This document shows positions 10,390 through 20,452 of a stretch of DNA of 64,000 bases, piece after piece. This DNA is from Cladosporium sp. IMV 00045 (lineage: Eukaryota; Ascomycota; Dothideomycetes; Cladosporiales; Cladosporiaceae): assembly GCA_001931905.2 (NCBI GenBank), contig MSJI02000914.1:82222-146221 (forward strand), given 5' to 3'. The notes under the pieces are model-generated. The model was given only the letters and a program-made list of their open reading frames with translations, did no database searches and had not been told where the DNA came from. Every line of letters begins with the position of its first letter. Within the stretch, counting starts at the first letter, position 1. The position numbers were made by a program, and so were the translations under genes.

Positions 10390-12111
10390 TCAAGCCTCCG
10401 CCGGCGGCTTCTTATCCTGCAAATTCTCCTGCGCCGGTTGCTGGCCAGGATGATACAGACCGAAATCGTCACCGCCGTAAATCTCCGGCTCGTAAGCCTT
10501 GCAGAGCGTGTTCCAGCCAAACCAACCTCCCTGATCCGACCACGCGCCGCTCTTGCCCGCGTTGGAAACCTCCATGGCCTGCTCTGGCTCGGCGTTGTAC
10601 CACGTCATGCCCGCGATGGGTTGGTCGGAGATCTTGTTTGTTTTCTGCTTGGAGCTGGCCTCGCGGAGTGCTTGGCCGCGGGACTGGAACCAGAGTTTCG
10701 ACCACCAGACTTCGCGGAAGCGTTTTTCACCTGTAAAGTGCACTATGACTGGGTTGAGGCGCGAGACGGTGTTGCGGAGGAGCTCGACGTCGCTCCAGCG
10801 CGTGTCGGTTGCTAGTTTCTTCTCTTCTTCGTTGTCGCTGTCTTTCAAGACGGTGAAGGGCCTCTCGGACGAGACGATATCACCAGCAAGGCGGGTGTCG
10901 TAGACGCTTGAGTTGGTGACCATGTAAGGTAGCATGTCGCGCCTCTCAGTTGGTGGCGTCCACGAGTCCCGTCCGCGCGACCATGTCAGGAACTGCTTCC
11001 AGAAGGCCAGCGTCTGGAACATCTCCGACTTGTAGTCAATGCCAATGAAATATTCCGTCCTGTTGAGACCAGACAGATCCGGCTCCGCTCTTGTCCCATC
11101 GTCATACTTGGGCTCCACGGTGACTCCATAGGTCTCTTTCTTCCGCTCCTCCAGCAGTTCAGGCTTGCGCGACAGGCGAGCAAACTCCTGTCTTCCGAAA
11201 ATCTCCGCAAAGTAGTACTGATCGGAGTTCGTGACATAGTTGGTCTGAATGTCATGCAGGGTCGCGCGGAAAACATCAATCAGCTCCTGCGTGGTACCCA
11301 TGATTGTGCCCGAGTTCAACCAGCGCGGATGCACGAGCTCTTCATGCTTGCTCGACGTCTGAGGCCCAAACGCGAACGGGTCCAAGTTACCAGGATCGAC
11401 AGCCCAGCACGCCGGCCGGCTGAAATCGATCGGCCAGCACAGCTTATCCGGTCCGAAGATGACGGACTGCTTCATGTTGTATTTCTTGACAATTTCCTCG
11501 CCGTACTGATCGACCAATCGCTGGTTGGCCTGCTTGTTGCTCTCGTAATATCTCTTGATCAACACGTCCGGCCGCAGCTGGAACCACACATCGTATCCGT
11601 CAATGATCAGGACCAGGTCCTCTGTGTCCGGGTTCGCCGACTCTTGATGCTCCAAGTACTTCAAGAGACCCTCCACTTTGGCCAGATGTTGCACGTAGGG
11701 ATCCGCATCCTCGGCCGCGCCGTAGTTAATCAGCACTGGCGTCGGGTAGCCTAGAATCTCCACAGACAACAGCAGCTTGCAGAGGTCGCGACCGCTGCTC
11801 GTCGCCGGGATGAGCAGGTGAAAGCGGCCCTTTTCGTGTTTCGGCGGGGGCGGAGGCGTCCAGTTGGGCAGGGTATCATCCACAGGTGGTGGTGCTGCTG
11901 CGGCTTCTGGCGCTTTGCTGTCGCCGCTATATGGGATCGGGTTCGAGAGGGTTCCTCCAGACTTCCACGAGAAGAAGATCGCCGTCAAACTGAAAAGCGC
12001 GACGGCGACATAGATGGTGCGCGCGAGTTTCGAAGTGAGCGTGCGCTTCACGCTGACATCAGGGGAGATCAAGCCGCTTAGCCATTCCGGCCGGCGTGAT
12101 GTTGAAGTCAT
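10390..12111 (-). CDS. Gene B copy 1: putative PLOD-type glycosyltransferase, type II membrane protein
   Basis: Single exon, 573 aa. A basic tail is followed by one membrane span at about residues 31-49 and a proline-rich stalk (60-92), the usual Golgi glycosyltransferase layout. The luminal domain carries LVLIIDGYDVW (DGYD at 171-174), LNSGTIMG (265-272) and DQYYFAEIF (297-305). These match in kind and order the DxD-like, LNSG and DQ motifs of the glycosyltransferase domain of procollagen lysyl hydroxylase/galactosyltransferase-type enzymes. I infer a Golgi or ER enzyme that transfers a hexose from a nucleotide sugar; donor and acceptor are unknown. Gene A downstream is a paralog without the acidic motif. 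A strong hairpin lies about 200 bases upstream. The second copy at 16553-18274 is almost identical in protein. Confidence 0.8.
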   Translation of the reverse strand: MTSTSRRPEWLSGLISPDVSVKRTLTSKLARTIYVAVALFSLTAIFFSWKSGGTLSNPIPYSGDSKAPEAAAAPPPVDDTLPNWTPPPPPKHEKGRFHLLIPATSSGRDLCKLLLSVEILGYPTPVLINYGAAEDADPYVQHLAKVEGLLKYLEHQESANPDTEDLVLIIDGYDVWFQLRPDVLIKRYYESNKQANQRLVDQYGEEIVKKYNMKQSVIFGPDKLCWPIDFSRPACWAVDPGNLDPFAFGPQTSSKHEELVHPRWLNSGTIMGTTQELIDVFRATLHDIQTNYVTNSDQYYFAEIFGRQEFARLSRKPELLEERKKETYGVTVEPKYDDGTRAEPDLSGLNRTEYFIGIDYKSEMFQTLAFWKQFLTWSRGRDSWTPPTERRDMLPYMVTNSSVYDTRLAGDIVSSERPFTVLKDSDNEEEKKLATDTRWSDVELLRNTVSRLNPVIVHFTGEKRFREVWWSKLWFQSRGQALREASSKQKTNKISDQPIAGMTWYNAEPEQAMEVSNAGKSGAWSDQGGWFGWNTLCKAYEPEIYGGDDFGLYHPGQQPAQENLQDKKPPAEA

Positions 12112-12306
12112 GAGCGAGGACGGGAGGTGGTGGTGGTGGTGGAGACGGCGGGGAGGATGTTTTCAAAGGGCATCCCTCCGCGGCGACTGCTTAGAAGAAT
12201 TCACAAACAAGGAAAGGCTGTGCTGATGAGGACATGCATAAAGTGGTAGTATGGTGGTAATAGACAGTGCTGTTTCCCCCACAGGTGGAGCGATCGGAAG
12301 GCTGGC

Positions 12307-12343
12307 CCTTGGGGAGGACATTTGATTGATGTCCTTCCCAAGG
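12307..12343. promoter_or_regulatory. Hairpin upstream of gene B (copy 1)
   Basis: Inverted repeat with 15-base arms (12307-12321 and 12329-12343), one G/A mismatch that would be a G-U pair in RNA, and the 7-base loop TTGATTG. The left arm reads CCTTGGGGAGGACAT. It lies about 200 bases upstream of the gene B start codon and is unchanged in the second copy at 18467-18503. It could be a 5' UTR structure or a palindromic binding site. Confidence 0.6.
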
Positions 12344-13494
12344 TTGGCGCCGAGAAAGATCCCTGCACATCCATGCCTCAAACGCGCCACCGTCAGGGTA
12401 ACAAGGCACAAGTGCGGCCGTTGGGCTGAAGGCTTACGGTCCGTTCGCGAAGCGTGAGGTGCCGAGTGTGGCTTTTACACTTTGGAATAAAGTTATGCTT
12501 GAATGATAAGGTACCTTATGAATAGGAGATTGGTCTATTGGCATTCGGTCATGACTACATGTATTATTATTTCGCAGATATCTCATACGAATCTGTTCTC
12601 TTCGTCCAATTCCCACATCCATGTGTAACAATGGCGTTACCCAAGTAGACTCTCCAGCACGCAATATGCTGCAGCGTAACAGCAAAGTCTTGGTTGCAGA
12701 GCAGAAGGAAAACAGACGAGAGAGCAGTCGTAATCTGCCAGGTCCAGTCACTGGTCACCAAAACAGAAACAATGGTTCTTCAGGGCTGAGAAAAATTGAG
12801 GTGGTGAGCCGGCAAGATACATGTAGCCAGGGAGACAATCCCATCCAATCAAGCGTATCACGCGCACTTCAGGTCAGCCTTGCAGCTGAAATGGTCGTCC
12901 TACCATTTCCGTAGACGGTCATTGTATAGTAGCGTCTCGTCTCATGCCGCAAGGCTGGTCCAGCTGGGTGTTGGAGTGCATGTACTTTACATGTATATAC
13001 GGTCGGCAAGGTAAGGTGAGGTATGTAGCTACGCGGCCTAGCAGCAGCAGAAAGCTATAGCTCTGTTCTGCCATGCATGATGAGCGAGCCGCTTCCTCGC
13101 CTATAAGAGCTCCCGCCATTGTAAGCTGCATTGTTGAACAGCATTAAAAACTGGCTCGACTCGTAAGAAAAACCGAAAAGAGTAAAGTCAAGTCTGTGAA
13201 CATCTTTGTACAGTGGCAGATATAAAAAAAAGTAGCATGCGTAAGGTACAAGTCTTCTTTTCCTTTTTTTCCCCAGGCAGCTCTCTTTCTTGCTTTCCTT
13301 CTCGCAATCCATCCACTCCCGAAAAATCTACACAAAAGGCCAAACGCAAGGAAAACAATTGTATGATGATTTGCTTCGCTTCTCGTCGCTCCAATTCCTG
13401 GCGCGAGAGAGAGACTCTGGCTTCTAAAACAAACCGGATATTCGACTACATTTTTCTCGTCCCAATTCTACAAATCGCAAAAAGTGTAGCGCGT
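12344..13494. other. Intergenic, no gene seen
   Basis: About 1.15 kb between gene B and the 3' end of COX5. It holds three copies of the palindrome TACATGTA (12556-12563, 12818-12825, 12988-12995). No coding sequence recognised. Confidence 0.6.
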
Positions 13495-14313
13495 CTATTT
13501 GCCCTCCGGCTTGCTCTGGACCATACCCGGGCCAACGTAGCCCTCGGAGGCGATACCGGTGATGGGCTCGACCTTTTGCTCCTGTGGTTCGCATTGACGT
13601 CAGTGACTAGCTCTTCTATATCAGGGCGACGCCGCGCAGTGCTCCGATGAGGCCTTGCGGAATCCAAAATACATACCTTGAGGTACTCGTTGCTGGCCTC
13701 CTGGTACTCCTTGGTCATGGTGGGAGGGGCGCCACGGGCGAAGAAACGGGCGAGACCGAAGAGGACACCAGATGCACCCACACCCAGCATGACGTACATG
13801 AAGATCTTGGTGCTCTCACCGGGAGGAGCCTCAGCACGGGGACCGTGAGGACCGAAAGCAATCCAGTAGGCTGGAGCAATGAGTTAGCACAAGAGTCCAC
13901 TGCATGATGTGCCCGCCAAAAGCCAAGGACAAGGCCATTCAGCTTGCGTCGCGTGCGAGTCCGCCAGAACAGCTCCTAAGAGCCATTGAGCCCGACCTGC
14001 ACCTCACGCGCAAACTTCCACATGCCCTCTCCTCTCGCGAGGTGCGAATTGTAGACGTACCGGCCTTCTTCTCCTGCAGGGTGAGCTCGTTCCAGTCGGC
14101 GCTCATGCGATCCCTCAGGGCCATCCACAGGTCGGCCTGCTCCTGCGGGGGCATGGCCTCCCATCTCTTCTCAATGTTCGCGAGAGTCGGGTTGGAGATG
14201 GCGTGAGCCTGGCGCGTCTGCTGGAATCTCGAGGCGGCGGCGGCGGCCGAGCGGGTCGAAACCCTGCTGGTGGTAGGGAGCGCCGAGCGGAGGAGGGCGG
14301 GAGTGCGGAACAT
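13495..14313 (-). CDS. COX5: Cytochrome c oxidase subunit (yeast Cox5, mammalian subunit IV), copy 1
   Basis: Three exons, 14313-14061, 13870-13677 and 13581-13495, joined in phases 1 and 0 with clean donors (GTACGT, GTATGT), give 177 aa. An arginine- and alanine-rich presequence (MFRTPALLRSALPTTSR) suggests mitochondrial import. Then come the family blocks IEKRWEAMP, LRDRMSADWNELT and KKAAYWIAFGPHGPR, followed by one membrane span (about residues 107-127) and a short intermembrane-space tail. It is a nuclear-encoded subunit of respiratory complex IV in the inner membrane. The second copy at 19641-20452 has the same exon structure; visible protein differences are Val to Leu in the membrane span and Ala to Asn just after it. 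Confidence 0.9.
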
Positions 14314-14881
14314 GATGGGCGGCGGCGGTGGTGGGTGAAGAATCCAATGGGTGAGGCTGAGAGGAATAAGGGACCGGTGGTTTGGCCCTTCAATGGTTTG
14401 CGAGCAATTGGGTAGAGCGGAGAATCAAAGCTATGGGATGGCTGTACACGCCAGACGTCGTCGGAAGTTCTCGTTTGAGGAGGTAAGCTGCCAAGTCTAC
14501 TGCCTGAGGCTGCAAGGTCATCAACTTATCCCCCATCTTTACAGGCGAGGGCCGATGTCTCCAGCCTCCAAGTGTTGTGCTGATCTGATGTCTTCTGATA
14601 ATATTCCCGCATGAAATGTTGATACCATGGAAAAATCAAGGCAGCAATGCTGTCTTATGCGAACTCTCACCAAATGCAGATGAAAGACCCAAATATTACC
14701 TGACCACACCCTTCCTCTCTTACGTTCCAACTTCATCTCTTTAAATCGTCTATCGGAGGGCTGTATACAGCAAGCAAAACATAGGAAACCACGCTATACA
14801 ACCAACTTCCTCTCTAGTAGCCATTCCACAAATCTCAAAGATAATATGGATTGGGAGAACCCTGAAAGAACGCAACACCCA

Positions 14882-14906
14882 TCCTCCTCCTCCTCCTCCT
14901 CCTCCT
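14882..14906. repeat. (TCC)n microsatellite
   Basis: About eight consecutive TCC units inside the copy-1-specific segment between COX5 and the desaturase. Confidence 0.9.
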
Positions 14907-15066
14907 TCTCCCATCTCCGCAAACACAACCAACCAGTCCACCAGCTGCATGAGCGCGATGAGACTGAGGAGTATATTCGCAAACCCGCTCGTCCACCTAT
15001 GATCGTCTTCTGATTTCGGCGTATAGGCACAGACGACAAAAGAAAAGAACCTGAGAATACTCGGGG

Positions 15067-15096
<30 letters not shown>
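15067..15096. repeat. Poly-A tract, 30 bases
   Basis: Thirty uninterrupted A on the plus strand inside the copy-1-specific segment. No target-site duplication or retroelement coding sequence was found beside it. Confidence 0.95.
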
Positions 15097-15097
<1 letters not shown>

Positions 15098-16243
15098 ATG
15101 CTGGTTCTAAACAGAGAAGTGATCTTTCGAATGGAGATGTGTCATCACTGTTTATTACGTGCCTTCCTACAGAAATTGGCGGAAATAATCAGCACCACCC
15201 ACCGACCCATCTCAAAAGTGACCTCCATGTACGTAGTAGAGAAATCAGCGACCGGACGCAATGAACGAAGGGACATTCAACTCGATAAGAGGCCTAAGAG
15301 ACCTACTACGCTCTCAAAATCCAAATCATGTGAATAGTCACGGTTAGTCACGATAGAAATCCAGGTCGAATCAGGAAACCAGAAGAGAGGGTCGCAAGGC
15401 TGTTGACACAACTCTATCGCGATGTTGATACTAGGAATCTATCTCATCACAGGCAGGTGAGGTAGGTAGCCACTCTCACCTCGAGCTAAAACTCAAGAGC
15501 CTAGACTTTTCATAATCGCCCCATCACCCTATTAGTATTTACCGGTTAATGATATAGGCGGGAACGGCTGTGATCGAAAAGGCACGTCGAGACAAGGGCA
15601 ATGACAAGCAGGTGCGATGGTAAAGAATAACCTAGGTCTATCGTCTTGTCGAAATGTAAGCCAGGCAGGCAGGCGAAAAGCGAGAAAAAGTGAAAAAAGC
15701 GTTGTTCCCTTCTCTTTTAAGCGGAGTGAAATAATTCAAAGTAATTCAAATCAAGCAGAGCAAGTGATAGAAAAAGGGTGTTATTAAAAAACGCCTCCGC
15801 CGACAAACCCAAACCCCCTTCACCGTCCATTGCAAGTAAAAAACACCGACCACCCCCCTCCTTGTCCCAAGAATAAAAACAAAAACCGATCTAGAAAAGA
15901 TACAACGCCGCGCTTGAGCGCATCAAGAAAGGCATGTTTTTTGTGGTGTTTTTCTCGCAGGAAAGCAAAGAGTGGCGTTTCGTCAGCCTCTCTGGGAGGG
16001 AAGCGATTGCGGGACGCGTTCTGCTTCGGCGCGGGGAAGTCTGTTTGCATTCGCTTCTTGCTTGATCGTAGCGAGTGGTATGGCAAGCAAGCGAGCGATT
16101 TGAGCGAGTGGTTGTCCGCGATAGGCTGTCTGCGAGAGAGAGACTAGCCTACGGGCTGCGCTACGTTTTCGTCGGGTTTTCCTTTTATCATTTTTCCGCC
16201 TTTTATTCTTGATCTAGAACATCAAAAGAAAGCAAAAACTTTT

Positions 16244-16492
16244 CTACTCGTCGGCACCAACGATGATCTTCTTCTCAGCCAGCTTGGCGGGAGCCACGCC
16301 GTTGCCGTTGCGGTTGCGGAAGAAGAGGACGTTCTTGTCCTCGCCGGTGGCGCCCTCGTTGGGCTCGACCCACTGGCACCAGCGGGCGCTCTTGTACATG
16401 GCCTTGAGGAAGCCGATGGGGCCGCCCTCGACGTCGGCGCGGTAGTGGCGGCCCATGACGGGCTTGATGGCCTCGGTGGCCTCGTCGGCGTG
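16244..16492 (-). CDS. Delta-12 fatty acid desaturase, C-terminal fragment cut by gap (copy 1)
   Basis: Only the last 249 bases are present: the end of the second exon, ending in KKIIVGADE and the stop at 16244. It is the same as the C-terminus of the complete gene at 22100-23599 apart from silent differences. It is truncated at an N run, not by a mutation, so it should be read as a partly assembled allele rather than a pseudogene. Confidence 0.9.
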   Translation of the reverse strand, partial: HADEATEAIKPVMGRHYRADVEGGPIGFLKAMYKSARWCQWVEPNEGATGEDKNVLFFRNRNGNGVAPAKLAEKKIIVGADE

Positions 16493-16512
16493 NNNNNNNN
16501 NNNNNNNNNNNN
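16493..16512. other. Assembly gap, 20 N
   Basis: Run of 20 N between the truncated desaturase and the second copy of block B. The sequence to the right starts in a poly-A tract just downstream of the gene B stop codon. Confidence 0.99.
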
Positions 16513-16552
16513 AAAAAAAAACAGCAAAAAAGAAAACATCCTCTCAAGTCAT

Positions 16553-18274
16553 TCAAGCCTCCGCCGGCGGCTTCTTATCCTGCAAATTCTCCTGCGCCGG
16601 TTGCTGACCAGGATGATACAGCCCAAAATCATCACCACCGTAAATCTCCGGCTCGTATGCCTTGCAAAGCGTATTCCAACCAAACCAACCTCCCTGATCC
16701 GACCACGCGCCGCTTTTGCCCGCGTTGGAAACCTCCATGGCCTGCTCTGGCTCGGCGTTGTACCACGTCATGCCCGCGATGGGTTGGTCGGAGATCTTGT
16801 TGGTTTTCTGCTTGGAGCTGGCTTCGCGCAGGGCTTGGCCGCGGGACTGGAACCAGAGTTTCGACCACCAGACTTCGCGGAAGCGTTTTTCGCCCGTAAA
16901 GTGCACGATGACCGGGTTCAGGCGGGAGACGGTGTTGCGGAGGAGCTCGACGTCGCTCCAGCGCGTGTCGGTCGCGAGTTTCTTCTCCTCTTCGTTGTCG
17001 CTGTCTTTCAGGACGGTGAAGGGCCTCTCGGACGAGACGATGTCACCAGCAAGGCGAGTGTCGTAGACACTGGAGTTGGTGACCGAGTAAGGAAGCATAT
17101 CGCGCCTCTCAGTCGGCGGAGTCCACGAGTCCCGTCCGCGCGACCATGTCAGAAACTGCTTCCAGAAGGCCAGCGTCTGGAACATCTCTGACTTGTAGTC
17201 GATGCCAATGAAATATTCCGTCCTGTTGAGACCGGACAGATCCGGCTCCGCTCTTGTGCCATCGTCATATTTGGGCTCCACGGTAACCCCATAAGTCTCT
17301 TTCTTCCTTTCCTCAAGCAGTTCAGGCTTGCGCGACAGGCGAGCAAACTCCTGTCTTCCGAAAATCTCCGCGAAGTAGTACTGGTCGGAGTTCGTGACAT
17401 AGTTGGTCTGAATGTCATGCAGGGTCGCGCGGAAAACATCAATCAGCTCCTGCGTCGTGCCCATGATAGTGCCCGAGTTCAACCAGCGCGGATGCACGAG
17501 CTCCTCATGCTTGCTCGACGTCTGCGGCCCAAATGCAAACGGGTCCAAATTGCCAGGATCGACAGCCCAGCATGCCGGCCGGCTGAAATCGATCGGCCAG
17601 CAGAGCTTGTCTGGACCGAAGATGACGGACTGCTTCATGTTGTATTTCTTAACAATCTCCTCGCCGTACTGATCGACCAGTCGCTGGTTGGCCTGCTTGT
17701 TGCTCTCGTAATATCTCTTGATCAACACGTCCGGCCGCAGCTGGAACCACACATCGTAGCCGTCAATGATCAGGACCAAGTCCTCCGTGTCCGGGTTCGC
17801 CGACTCTTGATGCTCCAAGTACTTTAAGAGACCCTCCACCTTGGCCAGATGTTGCACGTAGGGATCTGCATCCTCGGCCGCGCCGTAGTTAATCAGCACT
17901 GGCGTCGGGTAGCCTAGAATCTCCACAGACAACAGCAGCTTGCAGAGATCGCGACCGCTGCTCGTAGCCGGGATGAGCAGGTGAAAGCGGCCCTTTTCGT
18001 GTTTGGGCGGAGGCGGAGGCGTCCAGTTGGGCAGGGTATCGTCTACAGGCGGTGGTATTGCTGCAGTTTCAGGCGCTTTGCTGTCGCCGCTGTATGGGAT
18101 CGGGTTCGAGAGGGTTCCTCCGGACTTCCACGAGAAGAAGATCGCCGTCAAACTGAACAGCGCGACGGCGACGTAGATGGTGCGCGCGAGTTTCGAAGTG
18201 AGCGTGCGCTTCACGCTGACATCAGGAGAGATCAAGCCGCTTAGCCATTCCGGCCGGCGTGATGTGGAAGTCAT
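16553..18274 (-). CDS. Gene B copy 2: putative PLOD-type glycosyltransferase, type II membrane protein
   Basis: Single exon, 573 aa, the same length as copy 1. Membrane anchor, proline-rich stalk, DGYD (171-174), LNSG (265-268) and DQYYFAEIF (297-305) are all kept. The few residue changes I see lie outside these motifs (for example PETAAIPPPV for PEAAAAPPPV in the stalk, and SVTNSS for MVTNSS), so both copies look functional. Most nucleotide differences are silent, showing selection on the protein. On the haplotype reading its true downstream neighbour is gene A copy 1 (143-1859), now separated from it by the misplaced contig. Confidence 0.8.
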   Translation of the reverse strand: MTSTSRRPEWLSGLISPDVSVKRTLTSKLARTIYVAVALFSLTAIFFSWKSGGTLSNPIPYSGDSKAPETAAIPPPVDDTLPNWTPPPPPKHEKGRFHLLIPATSSGRDLCKLLLSVEILGYPTPVLINYGAAEDADPYVQHLAKVEGLLKYLEHQESANPDTEDLVLIIDGYDVWFQLRPDVLIKRYYESNKQANQRLVDQYGEEIVKKYNMKQSVIFGPDKLCWPIDFSRPACWAVDPGNLDPFAFGPQTSSKHEELVHPRWLNSGTIMGTTQELIDVFRATLHDIQTNYVTNSDQYYFAEIFGRQEFARLSRKPELLEERKKETYGVTVEPKYDDGTRAEPDLSGLNRTEYFIGIDYKSEMFQTLAFWKQFLTWSRGRDSWTPPTERRDMLPYSVTNSSVYDTRLAGDIVSSERPFTVLKDSDNEEEKKLATDTRWSDVELLRNTVSRLNPVIVHFTGEKRFREVWWSKLWFQSRGQALREASSKQKTNKISDQPIAGMTWYNAEPEQAMEVSNAGKSGAWSDQGGWFGWNTLCKAYEPEIYGGDDFGLYHPGQQPAQENLQDKKPPAEA

Positions 18275-18466
18275 GAGCGAGAACGGGAGGTGGTGGTGGT
18301 GGAGACGGCGGGGAGGATGTGTTCAAAGGGCATCCCTCCGCGGCGACTGCTTAGGAGAATTCACAAACAAGGAAAGGCTGTGCTGATGAGGACATGCATA
18401 AAGTGGTAGTATGGTAGTAATAGGCAGTACTGTTTCCCCCACAGGTGGAGCGATCGGAAGGCTGGC

Positions 18467-18503
18467 CCTTGGGGAGGACATTTGATTGATGTCCTTCCCA
18501 AGG
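18467..18503. promoter_or_regulatory. Hairpin upstream of gene B (copy 2)
   Basis: Same inverted repeat as at 12307-12343: arms 18467-18481 and 18489-18503, loop TTGATTG, unchanged although surrounding non-coding sequence has diverged. Confidence 0.6.
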
Positions 18504-19640
18504 TTGGCGCCGAGAAAGATCCTTGCACATCCATGCCTCAAACGCGCCACCGTCAGGGTAACAAGGCACAAGTGCGGCCGTTGGGCTGAAGGCTTACGGT
18601 CCGTTCGCGAAGCGTGAGGTGCTGAGTGTGGCTTTTACACTTTGGAACAAAGTTATGCTTGAATTGATGTGAATAAGAGATAGGTCCATTGGCATTCCAT
18701 TATGACTATTATTATTTCGCAGATATCTCATACGAATCTGATCTCTTCGTCCAATCCCCACGCCCATGTGTAACAGTGGCGTCCCCCAAGCAGACTCACC
18801 GACATGCTGCAGCGTAACAGCAAAGTCTTGGGAGCAGAGAGCAGAAGGAAAACAGACGAGAGAGCAGTCGTAATCTGCCAGCTGGACCAGTCACTAGTCA
18901 CCAAAAAAGAAACAACGGTTCTTCAGGGCTGAGAAAAATTGAGGTGGTGAGCCGGCAAGATACATGGTCAAGCCTATCACGCGCACTTCAGGTCAGCCTT
19001 GCAGCTGAAAAGCCGTCCTGCCATCTCTGTAGACGGTTGTTGTAAAGTAGCAGTATCTCGTCTCAGGCCGCATGGCTGTCCCGCCTCGGTGTTGGAGTGC
19101 ATATACTGTACATGTATATACGGTCGGTAGGCAAGGTAAGGCAGGTATCAGGCGAGCATTTTCAGGTAGCTACGCGGCCTGGCAGCAGCAGAAAGCTATA
19201 GCTCTGTCTGCCATGCATGATGAGCGAGCCGCCTTCTCGCCTATGAGAGCTCCCGTCATTGTCAGCTGCATGGTTAGACAGCATAAAAGACTGGCTCGAC
19301 TCGTAAAAAAAAAAAAATATTGGAAAAGTAACAAGTCATGTCTGTGAACATCTTTGTACAGTGGCAGATATAAAAAAAGTAGCATGCGTAAGGTACAAGT
19401 CTTCTTTTCCCTTTTTTCCCCAGGCAGCTCTCTTTCTTGCTTTCCTTCTCGCAATCCATCCACTCCTGAAAAATCTACACAAAAGGCCAAACGCAAGGAA
19501 AATAATTGTATGATGATTTGCTTCGCTTCTCGTCGCTCCAATTCTGGCGCGAGAGAGAGACTCTGGCTTCTAAAACAAACCGGATATTCGACTACATTTT
19601 TCTCGTCCCAATTCTACAAATCGCCAAAAGTGTAGCGCGT
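18504..19640. other. Intergenic, no gene seen
   Basis: Counterpart of 12344-13494, with several small indels relative to it. One TACATGTA palindrome remains (19109-19116). No coding sequence recognised. Confidence 0.6.
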
Positions 19641-20452
19641 CTATTTGCCCTCCGGCTTGCTCTGGACCATACCCGGGCCAACGTAGCCCTCGGAGGCGAT
19701 ACCGGTGATGGGCTCGACCTTTTGCTCCTGTGGTTCGCATTGACGTCAGTGACTAGCTCTTCTATATCAAGGCCACGCCGCGCAATGCTCCGACGAGGCC
19801 TTGCGGAATCCAAAAAACATACCTTGAGGTACTCGTTGCTGGCCTCCTGGTACTCCTTGGTCATGGTGGGAGGGTTGCCACGGGCGAAGAAACGGGCGAG
19901 ACCGAAGAGGACACCAGATGCACCCAGACCCAGCATGACGTACATGAAGATCTTGGTGCTCTCACCGGGAGGAGCCTCAGCACGGGGACCGTGAGGACCG
20001 AAAGCAATCCAGTAGGCTGGAGCGATGAGTTAGCACAAGAGATCATTGCATGATGTGCCCGCCGAAAGCCAAGAACATTCAGCTTGCGTCGCGTGCGAGT
20101 CCGCCAGAACAGCTCCCGAGAGCCATTGAGCGCGACCCGCACCTCACGCGCAAACTTCCACACGCCCTCTCCTTTCTCAAATACGAATCGTAGACGTACC
20201 GGCCTTCTTCTCCTGCAGGGTGAGCTCGTTCCAGTCGGCGCTCATGCGATCCCTCAGGGCCATCCACAGGTCGGCCTGCTCCTGCGGGGGCATGGCCTCC
20301 CATCTCTTCTCAATGTTCGCGAGAGTCGGGTTGGAGATGGCGTGAGCCTGGCGCGTCTGCTGGAATCTCGAGGCGGCGGCGGCGGCCGAGCGGGTCGAAA
20401 CCCTGCTGGTGGTAGGGAGCGCGGAGCGGAGGAGGGCGGGAGTGCGGAACAT
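19641..20452 (-). CDS. COX5: Cytochrome c oxidase subunit (yeast Cox5, mammalian subunit IV), copy 2
   Basis: Exons 20452-20200, 20016-19823 and 19727-19641 match copy 1 in length (253, 194 and 87 bases) and phase, giving 177 aa. The presequence and the IEKRWEAMP and AYWIAFGPHGPR blocks are identical. Two residue differences are visible near the membrane span: GLGA for GVGA, and GNPPTM for GAPPTM. The introns differ more than the exons, as expected for diverged alleles. Role: nuclear-encoded subunit of mitochondrial complex IV. Confidence 0.9.

Larger units (their letters stand above)
14314..16243. other. Long intergenic with haplotype-specific segment
   Basis: About 1.9 kb between the COX5 start and the desaturase stop. 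The flanks align with copy 2, but 14556-15636 is unrelated to the corresponding 20689-21447. The specific part contains a (TCC)n microsatellite and a 30-base poly-A. No gene recognised. Confidence 0.6.
10352..16492. repeat. Duplicated block B, copy 1
   Basis: Collinear with 16513-22348: gene B, COX5 and the 3' part of the desaturase. It ends abruptly inside the desaturase at an N run. One internal stretch, 14556-15636, has no counterpart in copy 2, which has different sequence at 20689-21447. Confidence 0.95.

Noticed and set aside
15067..15096. Poly-A tract as proof of a retrotransposon
   Set aside because: No coding remnants, terminal repeats or target-site duplication were found; kept only as a low-interest possibility.
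16244..16492. Desaturase fragment as a decayed pseudogene
   Set aside because: The sequence is intact up to the N run and only silent differences separate it from the complete copy; it is an assembly truncation.
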